Below, one piece after another: positions 20,925-31,843 of a stretch of DNA of 44,881 nt; within the stretch, counting starts at the first letter, position 1, and every line of letters begins with the position of its first letter. The notes under the pieces are model-generated. The model saw nothing but the letters and a program-made list of their open reading frames with translations, was not told the DNA's origin and did not search any database. Source of the DNA: Hydnum rufescens UP504 (taxonomy: Eukaryota > Basidiomycota > Agaricomycetes > Cantharellales > Hydnaceae). The stretch is from assembly GCA_014904985.1 (NCBI GenBank), contig MU129245.1, forward strand, positions 1 through 44,881, in the 5' to 3' direction. A program made the position numbers and the translations under genes.

Positions 20925-21689
20925 ATGGGGGGGACAAAAAGTACTACTGCAATATGCTCATGGTTTGACCATGCTCTTGGCCACTTTAAATATATCAAAT
21001 CCCTTGAGGACCATACTGGGGGAGGCAATGGAGATGACATTGGTGATGAATTGGGTAGTATCAAAAAGGAAGGGCATCCTGACCTGAATAAGTGTACATC
21101 CTTGACCATAGAACACTTCAAAGATATGGGTTGGTACGACCTGTTCAATAATTGGTAGGTTGCATACCTTGCTGCCTGTCACCCCTCCCCAACCTTCCCT
21201 TGCAGCTGTGGATCAAAAGCAGATGTGACAAAGACCATCAATCTCAACTCAACTCAGTCCAAGCCAATAGACAAGAAACAATCACAGCCTGACAACAGTG
21301 GTGACACTGATGATGAGAGCAATGCTGATGAACTGCCTTGTGGGAAACATCACTGCCATGCAGGCCGCAGCACAGGCCAAGATGTTGTAGATGAGAAGGT
21401 ATGTACAGTGGATTTGGATTGCATTAATACCTGACATCCTTTTCAGATTGAACTATCAAGATGCCAGATGCATGTCACAGAGGGTATTGGCTCAGCATTC
21501 ACCACCATAGCATCCACCTATGCAAACTCAATCAGGGCTGATGACACCTGACATAACAATGAGTTCAAGTTGAAGCAGGAGGAGCAGGAATTGAGACAGC
21601 AGGAACAGGCCTTGTCAATGGCCTCCAGTTCCAATGCAGAGATTGCTGAAATGGGACTCAGCATCCTCTGGAAACTGGCCTCAAAATAA
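20925..21689 (+). pseudogene. Harbinger partner gene, left arm, one TGA
   Basis: Exons 20925-21154, 21206-21398 and 21447-21689 join across two GT-AG introns of 51 and 48 bases with matching phase. The frame would give 221 residues. The N-terminal half has TTAICSWFDHALGHFKYIKS and EHFKDMGWYDLFNNW; the C-terminal half is a Glu/Gln-rich coiled coil (FKLKQEEQELRQQEQALSMA). PIF/Harbinger elements typically carry a second, Myb/SANT-like or coiled-coil protein that works with the transposase; this position fits, but I see no certain Myb repeat. The frame is broken by TGA at about 21549 (DDT*HNN), where the mirror copy has CGA. Confidence 0.7.
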
Positions 21690-21784
21690 TGTAGATACCA
21701 TTATATAATCTGATGCATGATATCTCTATGAATGCACTTCCCATCAAGTAGAAGTGATCTCACAGTCTCTCTGGCTTGTTGGAC

Positions 21785-23166
21785 TCACTGTCCCAACTGC
21801 TGGACAGGATCTATAGCCACATCTAGTTCATCAGCTGAAGGGTTAGCAGCATCCTGGACAAGCTCAGCTAGCATATCAGATCCATCAAAGTTGGGGATTT
21901 CATGAGGGCTGTCCTGGAGCATCCTAAAGATATTTGCCAGTATCATCAGTGCTTCCATTGCATGGTACATCTGATGGATGTCCCACCCTGCCAGCCACTT
22001 TAGAGCAGGGAATCTACCCTTGAGGTCACTGAAACTATGTTCAACAATGATTCTGGCAGATGCATGAACCTTATTGAAGGCAGTGTGATCATGACATTCA
22101 CCCCAGTGCAAAGTTCTGACTCATCAAATGATCGGATGGTATACAGAGTAATCTGGTATCCTATTGTCATGTAAGGTACAGATATGCCATGGTATCCACA
22201 TGATAATGCTGTACCTTTGTCAGCAAGTAAATATTTGTCTGGCTCAAAGAACTTGTGTCGCTCCAACCAGATAGAGGATTTTTTGAATATAACAATGTCA
22301 TTTTGACTTGCTGGCCAGCCAATATCATACGATGTAAAATACCCTTCATGGTCCACCATAGCTTGAATATTTGCCTACACATCTGTGATGAGCATCAGTT
22401 TAACATTAAAAGAAACCATGAGATATACCCCAAAGAACTTTTTATGACAGTAGTAATAACTCCCATCCACAGCAGGGACTTCAACAAAATGAATTAATGA
22501 GCCATTGATTGCCCCAATTGCCCCTGGAAAGCCCTGCTCCCCAAAGGCTTTGTGGATCTCAGCACATCTGGTCTGATCTGGCCACTTAATGAAATGAGGG
22601 CCCAGATCTCCAAGGGCCTGTATAACATGATCCACATAGAGGAAGACAGTTCCTGCACCAATATTGCATTCGCATGCAGTGTTGAGATGATGTTGATTGG
22701 AGCTGCCAAAGTGTTGCAGAAAGGCGGCAAACTGAACTTCAACCAGTCATTGTGGTTGATTGCCAGAGGATTGAAAGATTGCATTATTGTGGAGCAAGTT
22801 GCAAACGACACCAAAGGAGTGAGGGTTGCATCTTGAAAAATGAGCAACATTCAGTGCTGCTTCATAGACAAGCATAGTAGGATATACCAAAAGAACTGGT
22901 GATACCATGTATTGTTCCCATGTTGCAGCATTATCAACGTGTATCCTCAGATTTGAGTATAGAATATGGTCCCTGAGGCCACATTCACCACCATCATCCA
23001 TTGCTATTGTTCTCACTGTCTGGCTACTGTTAATAGCTTTGGTAGCAAAAACCCAAGACCAAGAAAAGCATGATAGATTCTTGAGAAGGCTGCCCAGACT
23101 GTTGTGGAAGGATAGAGATGAGTATCTCAAGAGGTCAATGAGGGCTTCTGGTGTGAGGAGTCCCAT
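21785..23166 (-). pseudogene. PIF/Harbinger transposase, left arm, frameshifted
   Basis: This is the mirror of the gene at 23506-24897. It has the DDE_Tnp_4-type order: GFPGAIGAINGS (first catalytic position, Asp replaced by Asn), YDIGWPASQNDI, KYLLADKG (second Asp) and ARIIVEHSFSDLKGRFPALK (Glu). Compared with the right arm it has lost one G from a run near 22100, splitting the last part of the protein into another frame. It also has indels in the N-terminal third and a TAG after MLITDV that both arms share. Not functional as it stands. Confidence 0.85.
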
Positions 23167-23286
23167 AATGGAGGATAGACCCCAAAATGCCAAGGCAGCA
23201 AATCTCTCAGACTCAGGGTTGCAGATGCTAAAATTGAGCAAAATATTTTCACTCTGGCATGAACAGACCTTCCGAGTGTTCACATT

Positions 23287-23384
23287 AGCCTTCCTCAATT
23301 CTGTTCAGGTCCACTTTTTTTTTTTTTGGTTCCATGTCAAAAAAAGTTGGCCAATCACCAAAACTTTTTGGAACCCAAACAGAC
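23287..23384. repeat. 98-base loop element at the centre of inverted repeat 1
   Basis: The loop is not self-complementary overall. It contains T13 and, in reverse orientation, GTCTGTTTGGGTTCCAAAAA...CCTGAACAGAATTGAGG. The same sequence occurs at 37766-37900 beside the 38-kb fold-back. CTGTTTGGGTTCC and the complement of GGAACCTGAACAG form imperfect terminal inverted repeats in the 37.8-kb copy, so it may be a tiny MITE. CTGTTTGG-type ends are common among Harbinger elements. Confidence 0.6.
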
Positions 23385-23505
23385 AATGTGAACACTTGGA
23401 AGGTCTGTTCATGCCAGAGTGAAAATATTTTGCTCAATTTTAGCATCTGCAACCCTGAGTCTGAGAGATTTGCTGCCTTGGCATTTTGGGGGTCTATCCT
23501 CCATT

Positions 23506-24897
23506 ATGGGACTCCTCACACCAGAAGCCCTCATTGACCTCTTGAGCATACTCATCTCTATCCTTCCACAACAGTCTGGGCAGCCTTCTCAAGAATCTAT
23601 CATGCTTTTTCTTGGTCTTGGGTTGTTTGCTACCAAAGCTATTAACAGTAGCTGGGACAGCAAGAACAATAGCAACAGTGATGATGGTGGTGAATGTGGG
23701 CCTCAGGGACCATATTCTATACTCAAATCTGAGGATACACTGTTGATAATGCTGCAACATGGGAACAATACATGGTATCACCAGTTCTTTTGGTATATCC
23801 TACTATGCTTGTCTATGGAAGCAGCACTGAATGTTGCTCATTTTTCAAGATGCAACCCTCGCTCCTTTGGTGTCATTTGTGACTTTCTCCGCAATAATGC
23901 AATCTTTCAATCCTCTGGCAATCAACCACAATGACTGGTTGAAGTTCAGTTTGCCGCCTTTCTGCAACACTTTGGCAGCTCCAATCAACATCATCTCAAC
24001 ACTGCATGCGAATGCAATATTGGTGCAGGAACTGTCTTCCTCTATGTGGATCATGTTATACAGGCCCTTGGAGATCTGGGCCCTCATTTCATTAAGTGGC
24101 CAGATCAGACCAGATGTGCTGAGATCCACAAAGCCTTTGGGGAGCAGGGCTTTCCAGGGGCAATTGGGGCAATCAATGGCTCATTAATTCATTTTGTTGA
24201 AGTCCCTGCTGTGGATGGGAGTTATTACTACTGTCATAAAAAGTTCTTTGGGGTATATCTCATGGTTTCTTTTAATGTTAAACTGATGCTCATCACAGAT
24301 GTGTAGGCAAATATTCAAGCTATGGTGGACCATGAAGGGTATTTTACATCGTATGATATTGGCTGGCCAGCAAGTCAAAATGACATTGTTATATTCAAAA
24401 AATCCTCTATCTGGTTGGAGCGACACAAGTTCTTTGAGCCAGACAAATATTTACTTGCTGACAAAGGTACAGCATTATCATGTGGATACCATGGCATATC
24501 TGTACCTTACATGACAATAGGATACCAGATTACTCTGTATACCATCCGATCATTTGATGAGTCAGAACTTTGCACTGGGGGTGAATGTCATGATCACACT
24601 GCCTTCAATAAGGTTCATGCATCTGCCAGAATCATTGTTGAACATAGTTTCAGTGACCTCAAGGGTAGATTCCCTGCTCTAAAGTGGCTGGCAGGGTGGG
24701 ACATCCATCAGATGTACCATGCAATGGAAGCACTGATGATACTGGCAAATATCTTTAGGATGCTCCAGGACAGCCCTCATGAAATCCCCAACTTTGATGG
24801 ATCTGATATGCTAGCTGAGCTTGTCCAGGATGCTGCTAACCCTTCAGCTGATGAACTAGATGTGGCTATAGATCCTGTCCAGCAGTTGGGACAGTGA
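23506..24897 (+). pseudogene. PIF/Harbinger transposase, right arm
   Basis: The frame from ATG 23506 (MGLLTPEALIDLL) runs about 464 codons to TGA 24895-24897, broken only by TGA at 23932-23934 (NQPQ*LVEVQ) and TAG at 24304-24306. DDE_Tnp_4-type landmarks are in order: HVIQALGDLGPHFIKWPD, GFPGAIGAINGS, FTSYDIGWPASQNDIVIFKK, YLLADKGTALS, FNKVHASARIIVEHSFSDLK and a helical C-terminus. The family motif is GxIDGT; here Asp is Asn (GAT to AAT after ATC, a CpG change) in both arms, so it probably predates the duplication. The TAG is one of the few premature stops in the window that is not TGA. The enzyme would excise and insert DNA by a DDE mechanism but is inactive as written. Confidence 0.88.
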
Positions 24898-24992
24898 GTC
24901 CAACAAGCCAGAGAGACTGTGAGATCACTTCTACTTGATGGGAAGTGCATTCATAGAGATATCATGCATCAGATTATATAATGGTATCTACA

Positions 24993-25757
24993 TTATTTTG
25001 AGGCCAGTTTCCAGAGGATGCTGAGTCCCATTTCAGCAATCTCTGCATTGGAACTGGAGGCCATTGACAAGGCCTGTTCCTGCTGTCTCAATTCCTGCTC
25101 CTCCTGCTTCAACTTGAACTCATTGTTATGTCGGGTGTCATCAGCCCTGATTGAGTTTGCATAGGTGGATGCTATGGTGGTGAATGCTGAGCCAATACCC
25201 TCTGTGACATGCATCTGGCATCTTGATAGTTCAATCTGAAAAGGATGTCAGGTATTAATGCAATCCAAATCCACTGTACATACCTTCTCATCTACAACAT
25301 CTTGGCCTGTGCTGCGGCCTGCATGGCAGTGATGTTTCCCACAAGGCAGTTCATCAGCATTGCTCTCATCATCAGTGTCACCACTGTTGTCAGGCTGTGA
25401 TTGTTTCTTGTCTATTGGCTTGGACTGAGTTGAGTTGAGATTGATGGTCTTTGTCACATCTGCTTTTGATCCACAGCTGCAAGGGAAGGTTGGGGAGGGG
25501 TGACAGGCAGCAAGGTATGCAACCTACCAATTATTGAACAGGTCGTACCAACCCATATCTTTGAAGTGTTCTATGGTCAAGGATGTACACTTATTCAGGT
25601 CAGGATGCCCTTCCTTTTTGATACTACCCAATTCATCACCAATGTCATCTCCATTGCCTCCCCCAGTATGGTCCTCAAGGGATTTGATATATTTAAAGTG
25701 GCCAAGAGCATGGTCAAACCATGAGCATATTGCAGTAGTACTTTTTGTCCCCCCCAT
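24993..25757 (-). CDS. Harbinger partner protein, right arm, frame intact
   Basis: Exons 25757-25528, 25476-25284 and 25235-24993 mirror the left-arm gene without length changes and encode 221 residues without a stop. Both introns keep GT-AG borders. Features are an N-terminal TTAICSWFDHALGHFKYIKS region with conserved aromatic residues, a WYDLFNNW motif just before intron 1, an Asp/Ser-rich linker, and a C-terminal coiled coil of Glu/Gln/Leu. In the PIF/Harbinger family the second protein binds DNA and imports or assists the transposase; I infer that role from position only. The transposase it would serve is dead in both arms. An upstream in-frame GTG or exon could extend the N-terminus. Confidence 0.65.
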
Positions 25758-26131
25758 GTGTGCCACTGCCTATGTTAAGGCCCAAGGTGAGTATGACATG
25801 CATAAGTAGCAATATTTTGCACCTTTCGAAACCCCTGTGCTTGATTAGCTTGAAATACTGTCCATGTTTCTGCATTACAGAGGAAAACCAGCAGCTTGCT
25901 CCCTTGTTTGTCTGTCCAGGTGCTCTGGATATGGAATCCTGTCATTTGTGGATGCTGTCAACCAGATTTTAACTCATGTCTTTTCCCTCAGGGGCATTGT
26001 TAGCAAGGTCATCCTCAGTGGCTTCAGACTTGACCTTTTTCATGCCTTTCTTTCCACTTGATGATGAACCTGGCATTTCCTTGAACTCAGCAAGGTGCTT
26101 CATCACTGCAGGGGTGGCACACTTGGCCCCA

Positions 26132-26139
26132 TCAACCTT
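26132..26139. repeat. 8-base target duplication, left copy
   Basis: TCAACCTT here and at 30796-30803, in the same orientation, directly abut the ends of the 4.66-kb palindrome. Confidence 0.85.
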
Positions 26140-29100
26140 CACCTGAGGCAATCAAGTTTTGGTACCTAGTTAGGTAGGATATTCTCTATAGGTACATCCT
26201 ACCTAAGTAGGTCTAATCTATATGAGTTTACCTGGGTTGCTCTCAGTTTTATGCTTGAAAAATCAGGCTTGCTAGGGCCTATTTTTTGGCACTGGGTCCC
26301 CCTCAAAAATATGGGGGGTTTGGGGGTGGTAGCCCCCGAGAAGCTCTGGGGTTGGAGGTCTGGGTGAGCCCAAAAATGGCCTAGGGAAGCCCAGCCCTAG
26401 CTTAGGTAAGCCAAAGTTAGCTTCTGACAGGGCTGGGTGAGCCCAAGGTCGCCACCCCTACACTTGTCTCTCCCAACCCTTCCTGGGTGACCCCACTGCA
26501 TAAGAAAATTCTTACTATGAGTCTGCTCATTAGGATTTGATTGATCCTAGAATATCTACTATCTAATTACTGTACACAAGTGAATTTTGATGAAACTAAA
26601 TTAAAAAAATAAAAACTCGCACGACCAGTGCCTACAGACTCTGGTCATCAGGTTTATTTATCAGGGAGGGTGGAGAACACCCAGGAGCCCATGCACACCA
26701 ATTTGGGTGTGTAGGGGCTCTGGGGTTATTGCGGCATTTGTTATTTCTGGTACTAGGACAAACCCCCAGTCAAGAGCCCCAGAGCTCAGGGTTGGTGGAG
26801 GGTCGGGGGTCCTTCCTATTGTCATTCTTCTTATTTTCATTGGTTTCGTCATTTCTGGAGATAGCTAGAACCTTGGCCAACCTCCCACAATGTATTAGCA
26901 GTGCGAACAGTGCCAGCCCTTAGGCTGGCACTATTCACATTGGTTTTACATTGTTGGAGGGCTGGGCACAAGGGAGAAGAGAGGGGGGGCTGGTTCTTGA
27001 GCCCAAGGGCCGCCAGAGGGGGGAGCTATAGTCCTGTATGGCGGAATCAGAATTAGTTAGCAAAAAATCCAAAGCAGGGCAAAAAGAGTGGCTTTGGCCA
27101 CTCTTTTTGCCTAGATGTATCTAAAAAAAACTAGGGACTTACTTTATCACCACACCCCAGTGGTTCTAGGGTGTGGTGGTGTGTTGGGGCTCGTTGGTGT
27201 AGAGTGCTATTGAGGTCCGGCAACTTCTGGATTGACTCAATGCTGGCAATTTCCTGGGCTGAAGCAACCACAAAAGGAAACAACACAACACAGCCTAGTT
27301 AGAGTAGATATAACAAAGTAAACACATAGTGTGTAATATAATGTACTGATTATGGGCCAAAAACCATCCCAATCTATCCACTTTAAGGCAGTGAACTGAA
27401 CAATGGATACCAGAGGCACTGGAAATTGCTAAAAAATAATCACTGTGCAGATCATTCTGAGATTTGGCATGTGATTATATGCTGATTAGGCAAAGAACAT
27501 ATTGAATTTTCAGCCAAATCTGTCTGGTAGTTATAGAGATATGAGGCAAATAGGCTTAAACATTGAAAATTGATTTACTCCCCTACAAGCAAGATATGGA
27601 CTTGAAATTTTACATGGAGTATAATAATATAATTCACTAATCATGTGCCAAAAGTCAGCTTATTTGGTTCACTTATAGGCATTCAACTCCCTTTTCAGGA
27701 AAAAAGGGAACAAACACCTACCATGAATGTGAAACACTCCACATTAGACCCAAAATAGGTGGAATAGGCTTGTAATATTATAGCACTGACCATATCCAAA
27801 AATAGAATAAATTGGATGTGTGGAAATGGCTGAAGTTGAGGGGGAGGGGGAGGAAGATCAAAAGTGAATTACATAAGATGTAGAGTAGAGGTGGCTCTTA
27901 TATTATGCTACTAGTATAATACATACATGGGGAGTGCATATGCCAAATATCAGCCTAACTGGACTTCATTTAGGCACTGTTCCACAGCACTCCCCCTAAA
28001 TAACAATCTCTTCCCCAGTGCCTTCCATATATGCAATTGCCCTGAGATTTTATACTTAGGTCACACAAATACATTTATAACATTCCTCAAAATTTCAGAT
28101 TCATGGCTCTAGTGTCAGAGTTTCCATAATATTTTCAAGTTTCACTGAGATACACCCTCCAGTTGGGGCACTTCCAGAGCTCCAATCGCTCCCATTTTTT
28201 GTAGGCCACACCCGGTCACTATTTGAGGCTCAGCCTCAAATTTTGAGCTCATTCTAAGCACTTTTGACATTGGTCACCTGACCAAGATCTTCCCCTCCCC
28301 CTGCTTCACTCAGTCATCCAATTTAAGTGGACTTTGTTTCCATCTGTAGTAGTAGTATGTGACAGGGTATGATTTGAATTTCAGGAGATTCTATGCAATA
28401 TTCATTGAGTTATTCAAGAAACATGCTAGATCAATTCAATTTGGGGGTCAGAACAGCGGTATTTAGTTGAAATACCGCTGTTCTGACCCCCAAATTGAAT
28501 TGATCTAGCATGTTTCTTGAATAACTCAATGAATATTGCATAGAATCTCCTGAAATTCAAATCATACCCTGTCACATACTACTACTACAGATGGAAACAA
28601 AGTCCACTTAAATTGGATGACTGAGTGAAGCAGGGGGAGGGGAAGATCTTGGTCAGGTGACCAATGTCAAAAGTGCTTAGAATGAGCTCAAAATTTGAGG
28701 CTGAGCCTCAAATAGTGACCGGGTGTGGCCTACAAAAAATGGGAGCGATTGGAGCTCTGGAAGTGCCCCAACTGGAGGGTGTATCTCAGTGAAACTTGAA
28801 AATATTATGGAAACTCTGACACTAGAGCCATGAATCTGAAATTTTGAGGAATGTTATAAATGTATTTGTGTGACCTAAGTATAAAATCTCAGGGCAATTG
28901 CATATATGGAAGGCACTGGGGAAGAGATTGTTATTTAGGGGGGAGTGCTGTGGAACAGTGCCTAAATGAAGTCCAGTTAGGCTGATATTTGGCATATGCA
29001 CTCCCCATGTATGTATTATACTAGTAGCATAATATAAGAGCCACCTCTACTCTACATCTTATGTAATTCACTTTTGATCTTCCTCCCCCTCCCCCTCAAC

Positions 29101-30795
29101 TTCAGCCATTTCCACACATCCAATTTATTCTATTTTTGGATATGGTCAGTGCTATAATATTACAAGCCTATTCCACCTATTTTGGGTCTAATGTGGAGTG
29201 TTTCACATTCATGGTAGGTGTTTGTTCCCTTTTTTCCTGAAAAGGGAGTTGAATGCCTATAAGTGAACCAAATAAGCTGACTTTTGGCACATGATTAGTG
29301 AATTATATTATTATACTCCATGTAAAATTTCAAGTCCATATCTTGCTTGTAGGGGGAGTAAATCAATTTTCAATGTTTAAGCCTATTTGCCTCATATCTC
29401 TATAACTACCAGACAGATTTGGCTGAAAATTCAATATGTTCTTTGCCTAATCAGCATATAATCACATGCCAAATCTCAGAATGATCTGCACAGTGATTAT
29501 TTTTTAGCAATTTCCAGTGCCTCTGGTATCCATTGTTCAGTTCACTGCCTTAAAGTGGATAGATTGGGATGGTTTTTGGCCCATAATCAGTACATTATAT
29601 TACACACTATGTGTTTACTTTGTTATATCTACTCTAACTAGGCTGTGTTGTGTTGTTTCCTTTTGTGGTTGCTTCAGCCCAGGAAATTGCCAGCATTGAG
29701 TCAATCCAGAAGTTGCCGGACCTCAATAGCACTCTACACCAACGAGCCCCAACACACCACCACACCCTAGAACCACTGGGGTGTGGTGATAAAGTAAGTC
29801 CCTAGTTTTTTTTAGATACATCTAGGCAAAAAGAGTGGCCAAAGCCACTCTTTTTGCCCTGCTTTGGATTTTTTGCTAACTAATTCTGATTCCGCCATAC
29901 AGGACTATAGCTCCCCCCTCTGGCGGCCCTTGGGCTCAAGAACCAGCCCCCCTCTCTTCTCCCTTGTGCCCAGCCCTCCAACAATGTAAAACCAATGTGA
30001 ATAGTGCCAGCCTAAGGGCTGGCACTGTTCGCACTGCTAATACATTGTGGGAGGTTGGCCAAGGTTCTAGCTATCTCCAGAAATGACGAAACCAATGAAA
30101 ATAAGAAGAATGACAATAGGAAGGACCCCCGACCCTCCACCAACCCTGAGCTCTGGGGCTCTTGACTGGGGGTTTGTCCTAGTACCAGAAATAACAAATG
30201 CCGCAATAACCCCAGAGCCCCTACACACCCAAATTGGTGTGCATGGGCTCCTGGGTGTTCTCCACCCTCCCTGATAAATAAACCTGATGACCAGAGTCTG
30301 TAGGCACTGGTCGTGCGAGTTTTTATTTTTTTAATTTAGTTTCATCAAATTCACTTGTGTACAGTAATTAGATAGTAGATATTCTAGGATCAATCAAATC
30401 CTAATGAGCAGACTCATAGTAAGAATTTTCTTATGCAGTGGGGTCACCCAGGAAGGGTTGGGAGAGACAAGTGTAGGGGTGGGCGACCTTGGGCTCACCC
30501 AGCCCTGTCAGAAGCTAACTTTGGCTTACCTAAGCTAGGGCTGGGCTTCCCTAGGCCATTTTTGGGCTCACCCAGACCTCCAACCCCAGAGCTTCTCGGG
30601 GGCTACCACCCCCAAACCCCCCATATTTTTGAGGGGGACCCAGTGCCAAAAAATAGGCCCTAGCAAGCCTGATTTTTCAAGCATAAAACTGAGAGCAACC
30701 CAGGTAAACTCATATAGATTAGACCTACTTAGGTAGGATGTACCTATAGAGAATATCCTACCTAACCAGGTACCAAAACTTGATTGCCTCAGGTG
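26140..30795. mobile_element. 4.66-kb near-perfect palindromic transposon
   Basis: The arms are 26140-28464 and 28470-30795 (2,325 and 2,326 bases) around a 5-base spacer AGTTG. I found only a handful of arm differences: A/G at 26168, a one-base C indel near 26452 and a T indel near 26587. The ends are CACCTGAGGCAATCAAG and its complement, flanked by the duplication TCAACCTT, and the insertion splits an ORF whose frame is restored on removal. An 8-base duplication fits hAT or KDZ/Zisupton-type transposases; the superfamily is not determinable from the ends alone. Each arm has short open frames of at most about 76 codons, none convincing. Inside are an 80-base hairpin, a 32-base hairpin (GGCAAAAAGAGTGGC-type) and about 290-base-spaced degenerate motifs. 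It looks like a giant fold-back or MITE mobilised in trans. Confidence 0.88.
26881..26960. repeat. 80-base hairpin in each palindrome arm
   Basis: CCTCCCACAATGTA...GTGCCAGCC pairs with GGCTGGCAC...TACATTGTTGGAGG over about 38 positions around the loop CTTA. The mirror copy is at 29975-30054. It has MITE-like or precursor-hairpin geometry; no function is claimed. Confidence 0.65.
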
Positions 30796-30803
30796 TCAAC
30801 CTT
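30796..30803. repeat. 8-base target duplication, right copy
   Basis: TCAACCTT, identical and in the same orientation as 26132-26139. Confidence 0.85.
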
Positions 30804-31307
30804 CCTCTTTGTGGCTTCCTTTACCTTCTCAGCTTGCTTGCGCTTTGTATGTGCAGAGGAGCTCTTGTATGATCTTTCCAAGTTTTTCTTTATACAGTAG
30901 CAACATGGGGACAAAGTGCCATCAGGCCACATTGTGATCAATCAGATTATAAAGTGCATCACCTTGTGGCTCAGCTGTGATGGAGTAAGGTGTGGGAGAT
31001 GACACATCTGAGGGTATTTTTTTATGTGTACTCAATGGAGAGGATGCAGAATTGGAATGGAACCCTGTCAAAGTGGCAGATGGCTGCCTGGAGCAAAGAG
31101 GAAATCATGAGGATGCTGGATTGGTGACACTGGGTCTGAAGTATGGTCTGCCTGACTGAGATCAAGGCCAGATGGATACATGGTCCTTGAAAAATGGCCA
31201 AGAGTGTCTGCAGCATTAGAATTGGAGGGGAGTGGGTAGTCAGTAATGCCAGGTGTACTGGGATATGAAGACAGCAAGCCTGGTGTTTTGGCTGCTTGTG
31301 AATGCAC

Positions 31308-31507
31308 TGGTGTGATAAAAGAACCTCGTGCAATAGATCAAGGATGCGGAGGTACAAACCAGTGAGAAACTAAGTCTAGTACCTACGCTATATATAATAA
31401 AAGGGGGCGGCCCTAGAATGGGCCAGAAGAACGGAGAGGGGTAAAGGCCGCCCACAAACGGGCATGTGACACTAATACACCGTAGCCGATAACCACCTAC
31501 AACAACA
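31308..31507 (-). repeat. 3' LTR of the Gag-only element
   Basis: 200 bases, TG...CA. It differs from the 5' LTR at five sites: CG/TG at about 31389 and 31459, TG/CG at about 31465, CA/CG at about 31479 and CG/CA at about 31487. Confidence 0.88.
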
Positions 31508-31843
31508 CTCCCCTTGACGGTGAAAGCTACGGCACCTGTGAAAAATATGAGACAAAACAGGAAAAAATTAATGGGCAGTCCATGTATGCTTCCACTGAAG
31601 CAAGAATCAAAAGAAAAAAAAACAGAAATGAGTGCCATGAGCCGGGCATCCCAATACCCCCTCATGCGAGCTCCAAAAAAAAACGGTAGATTTCATGGCA
31701 GTGTTGAAGGCCGTGAGCCGGATATCCCAAATCCCCTCGCGCGAACCCCGAAACAGCGAGCCAGGCCCACTTGACCAGTCGCAAACCCCCTCACTCGATT
31801 ACCGCCTCCATCCCACCAAAAATAACCATGTGCCATGTGCATT

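Larger units (their letters stand above)
20710..25972. repeat. Giant inverted repeat 1: head-to-head Harbinger duplication
   Basis: The left arm 20710-23286 (2,577 bases) and right arm 23385-25972 (2,588 bases) are reverse complements with high but imperfect identity, around a 98-base non-palindromic loop. Both outer edges begin TTAAAATCTGGTTGAC. Each arm carries a complete PIF/Harbinger gene pair: a DDE transposase reading outward from the loop and a partner gene reading inward from the edge. Arm differences include small indels and many CpG-type transitions (for example left TGA against right CGA at 21549 / about 25132). These private changes show two real copies rather than a mirrored assembly error. 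TTAA at both edges may be a target duplication, but being self-complementary it could equally belong to the arms. Confidence 0.9.

Noticed and set aside
20710..25972. Inverted repeat 1 as an artefact
   Set aside because: The arms carry many private differences and an asymmetric 98-base loop, which a duplicated read would not show.
20710..25972. TTAA at both edges as proof of a piggyBac-type insertion
   Set aside because: TTAA is self-complementary and could simply be part of the arms; the encoded transposase is of PIF/Harbinger type, which usually duplicates TTA or TAA.
26661..30274. Paired 60-76-codon frames in the palindrome arms as genes
   Set aside because: They exist twice only because the arms are mirrored; none has a domain, codon pattern or splice context that supports coding.
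26140..30795. Palindrome as an assembly artefact from an unremoved adapter or read-through read
   Set aside because: The palindrome ends coincide with an 8-base target duplication and an interrupted reading frame, and the flanks are not mirrored. A read-through artefact would not create that. Long reads would still be the decisive check.
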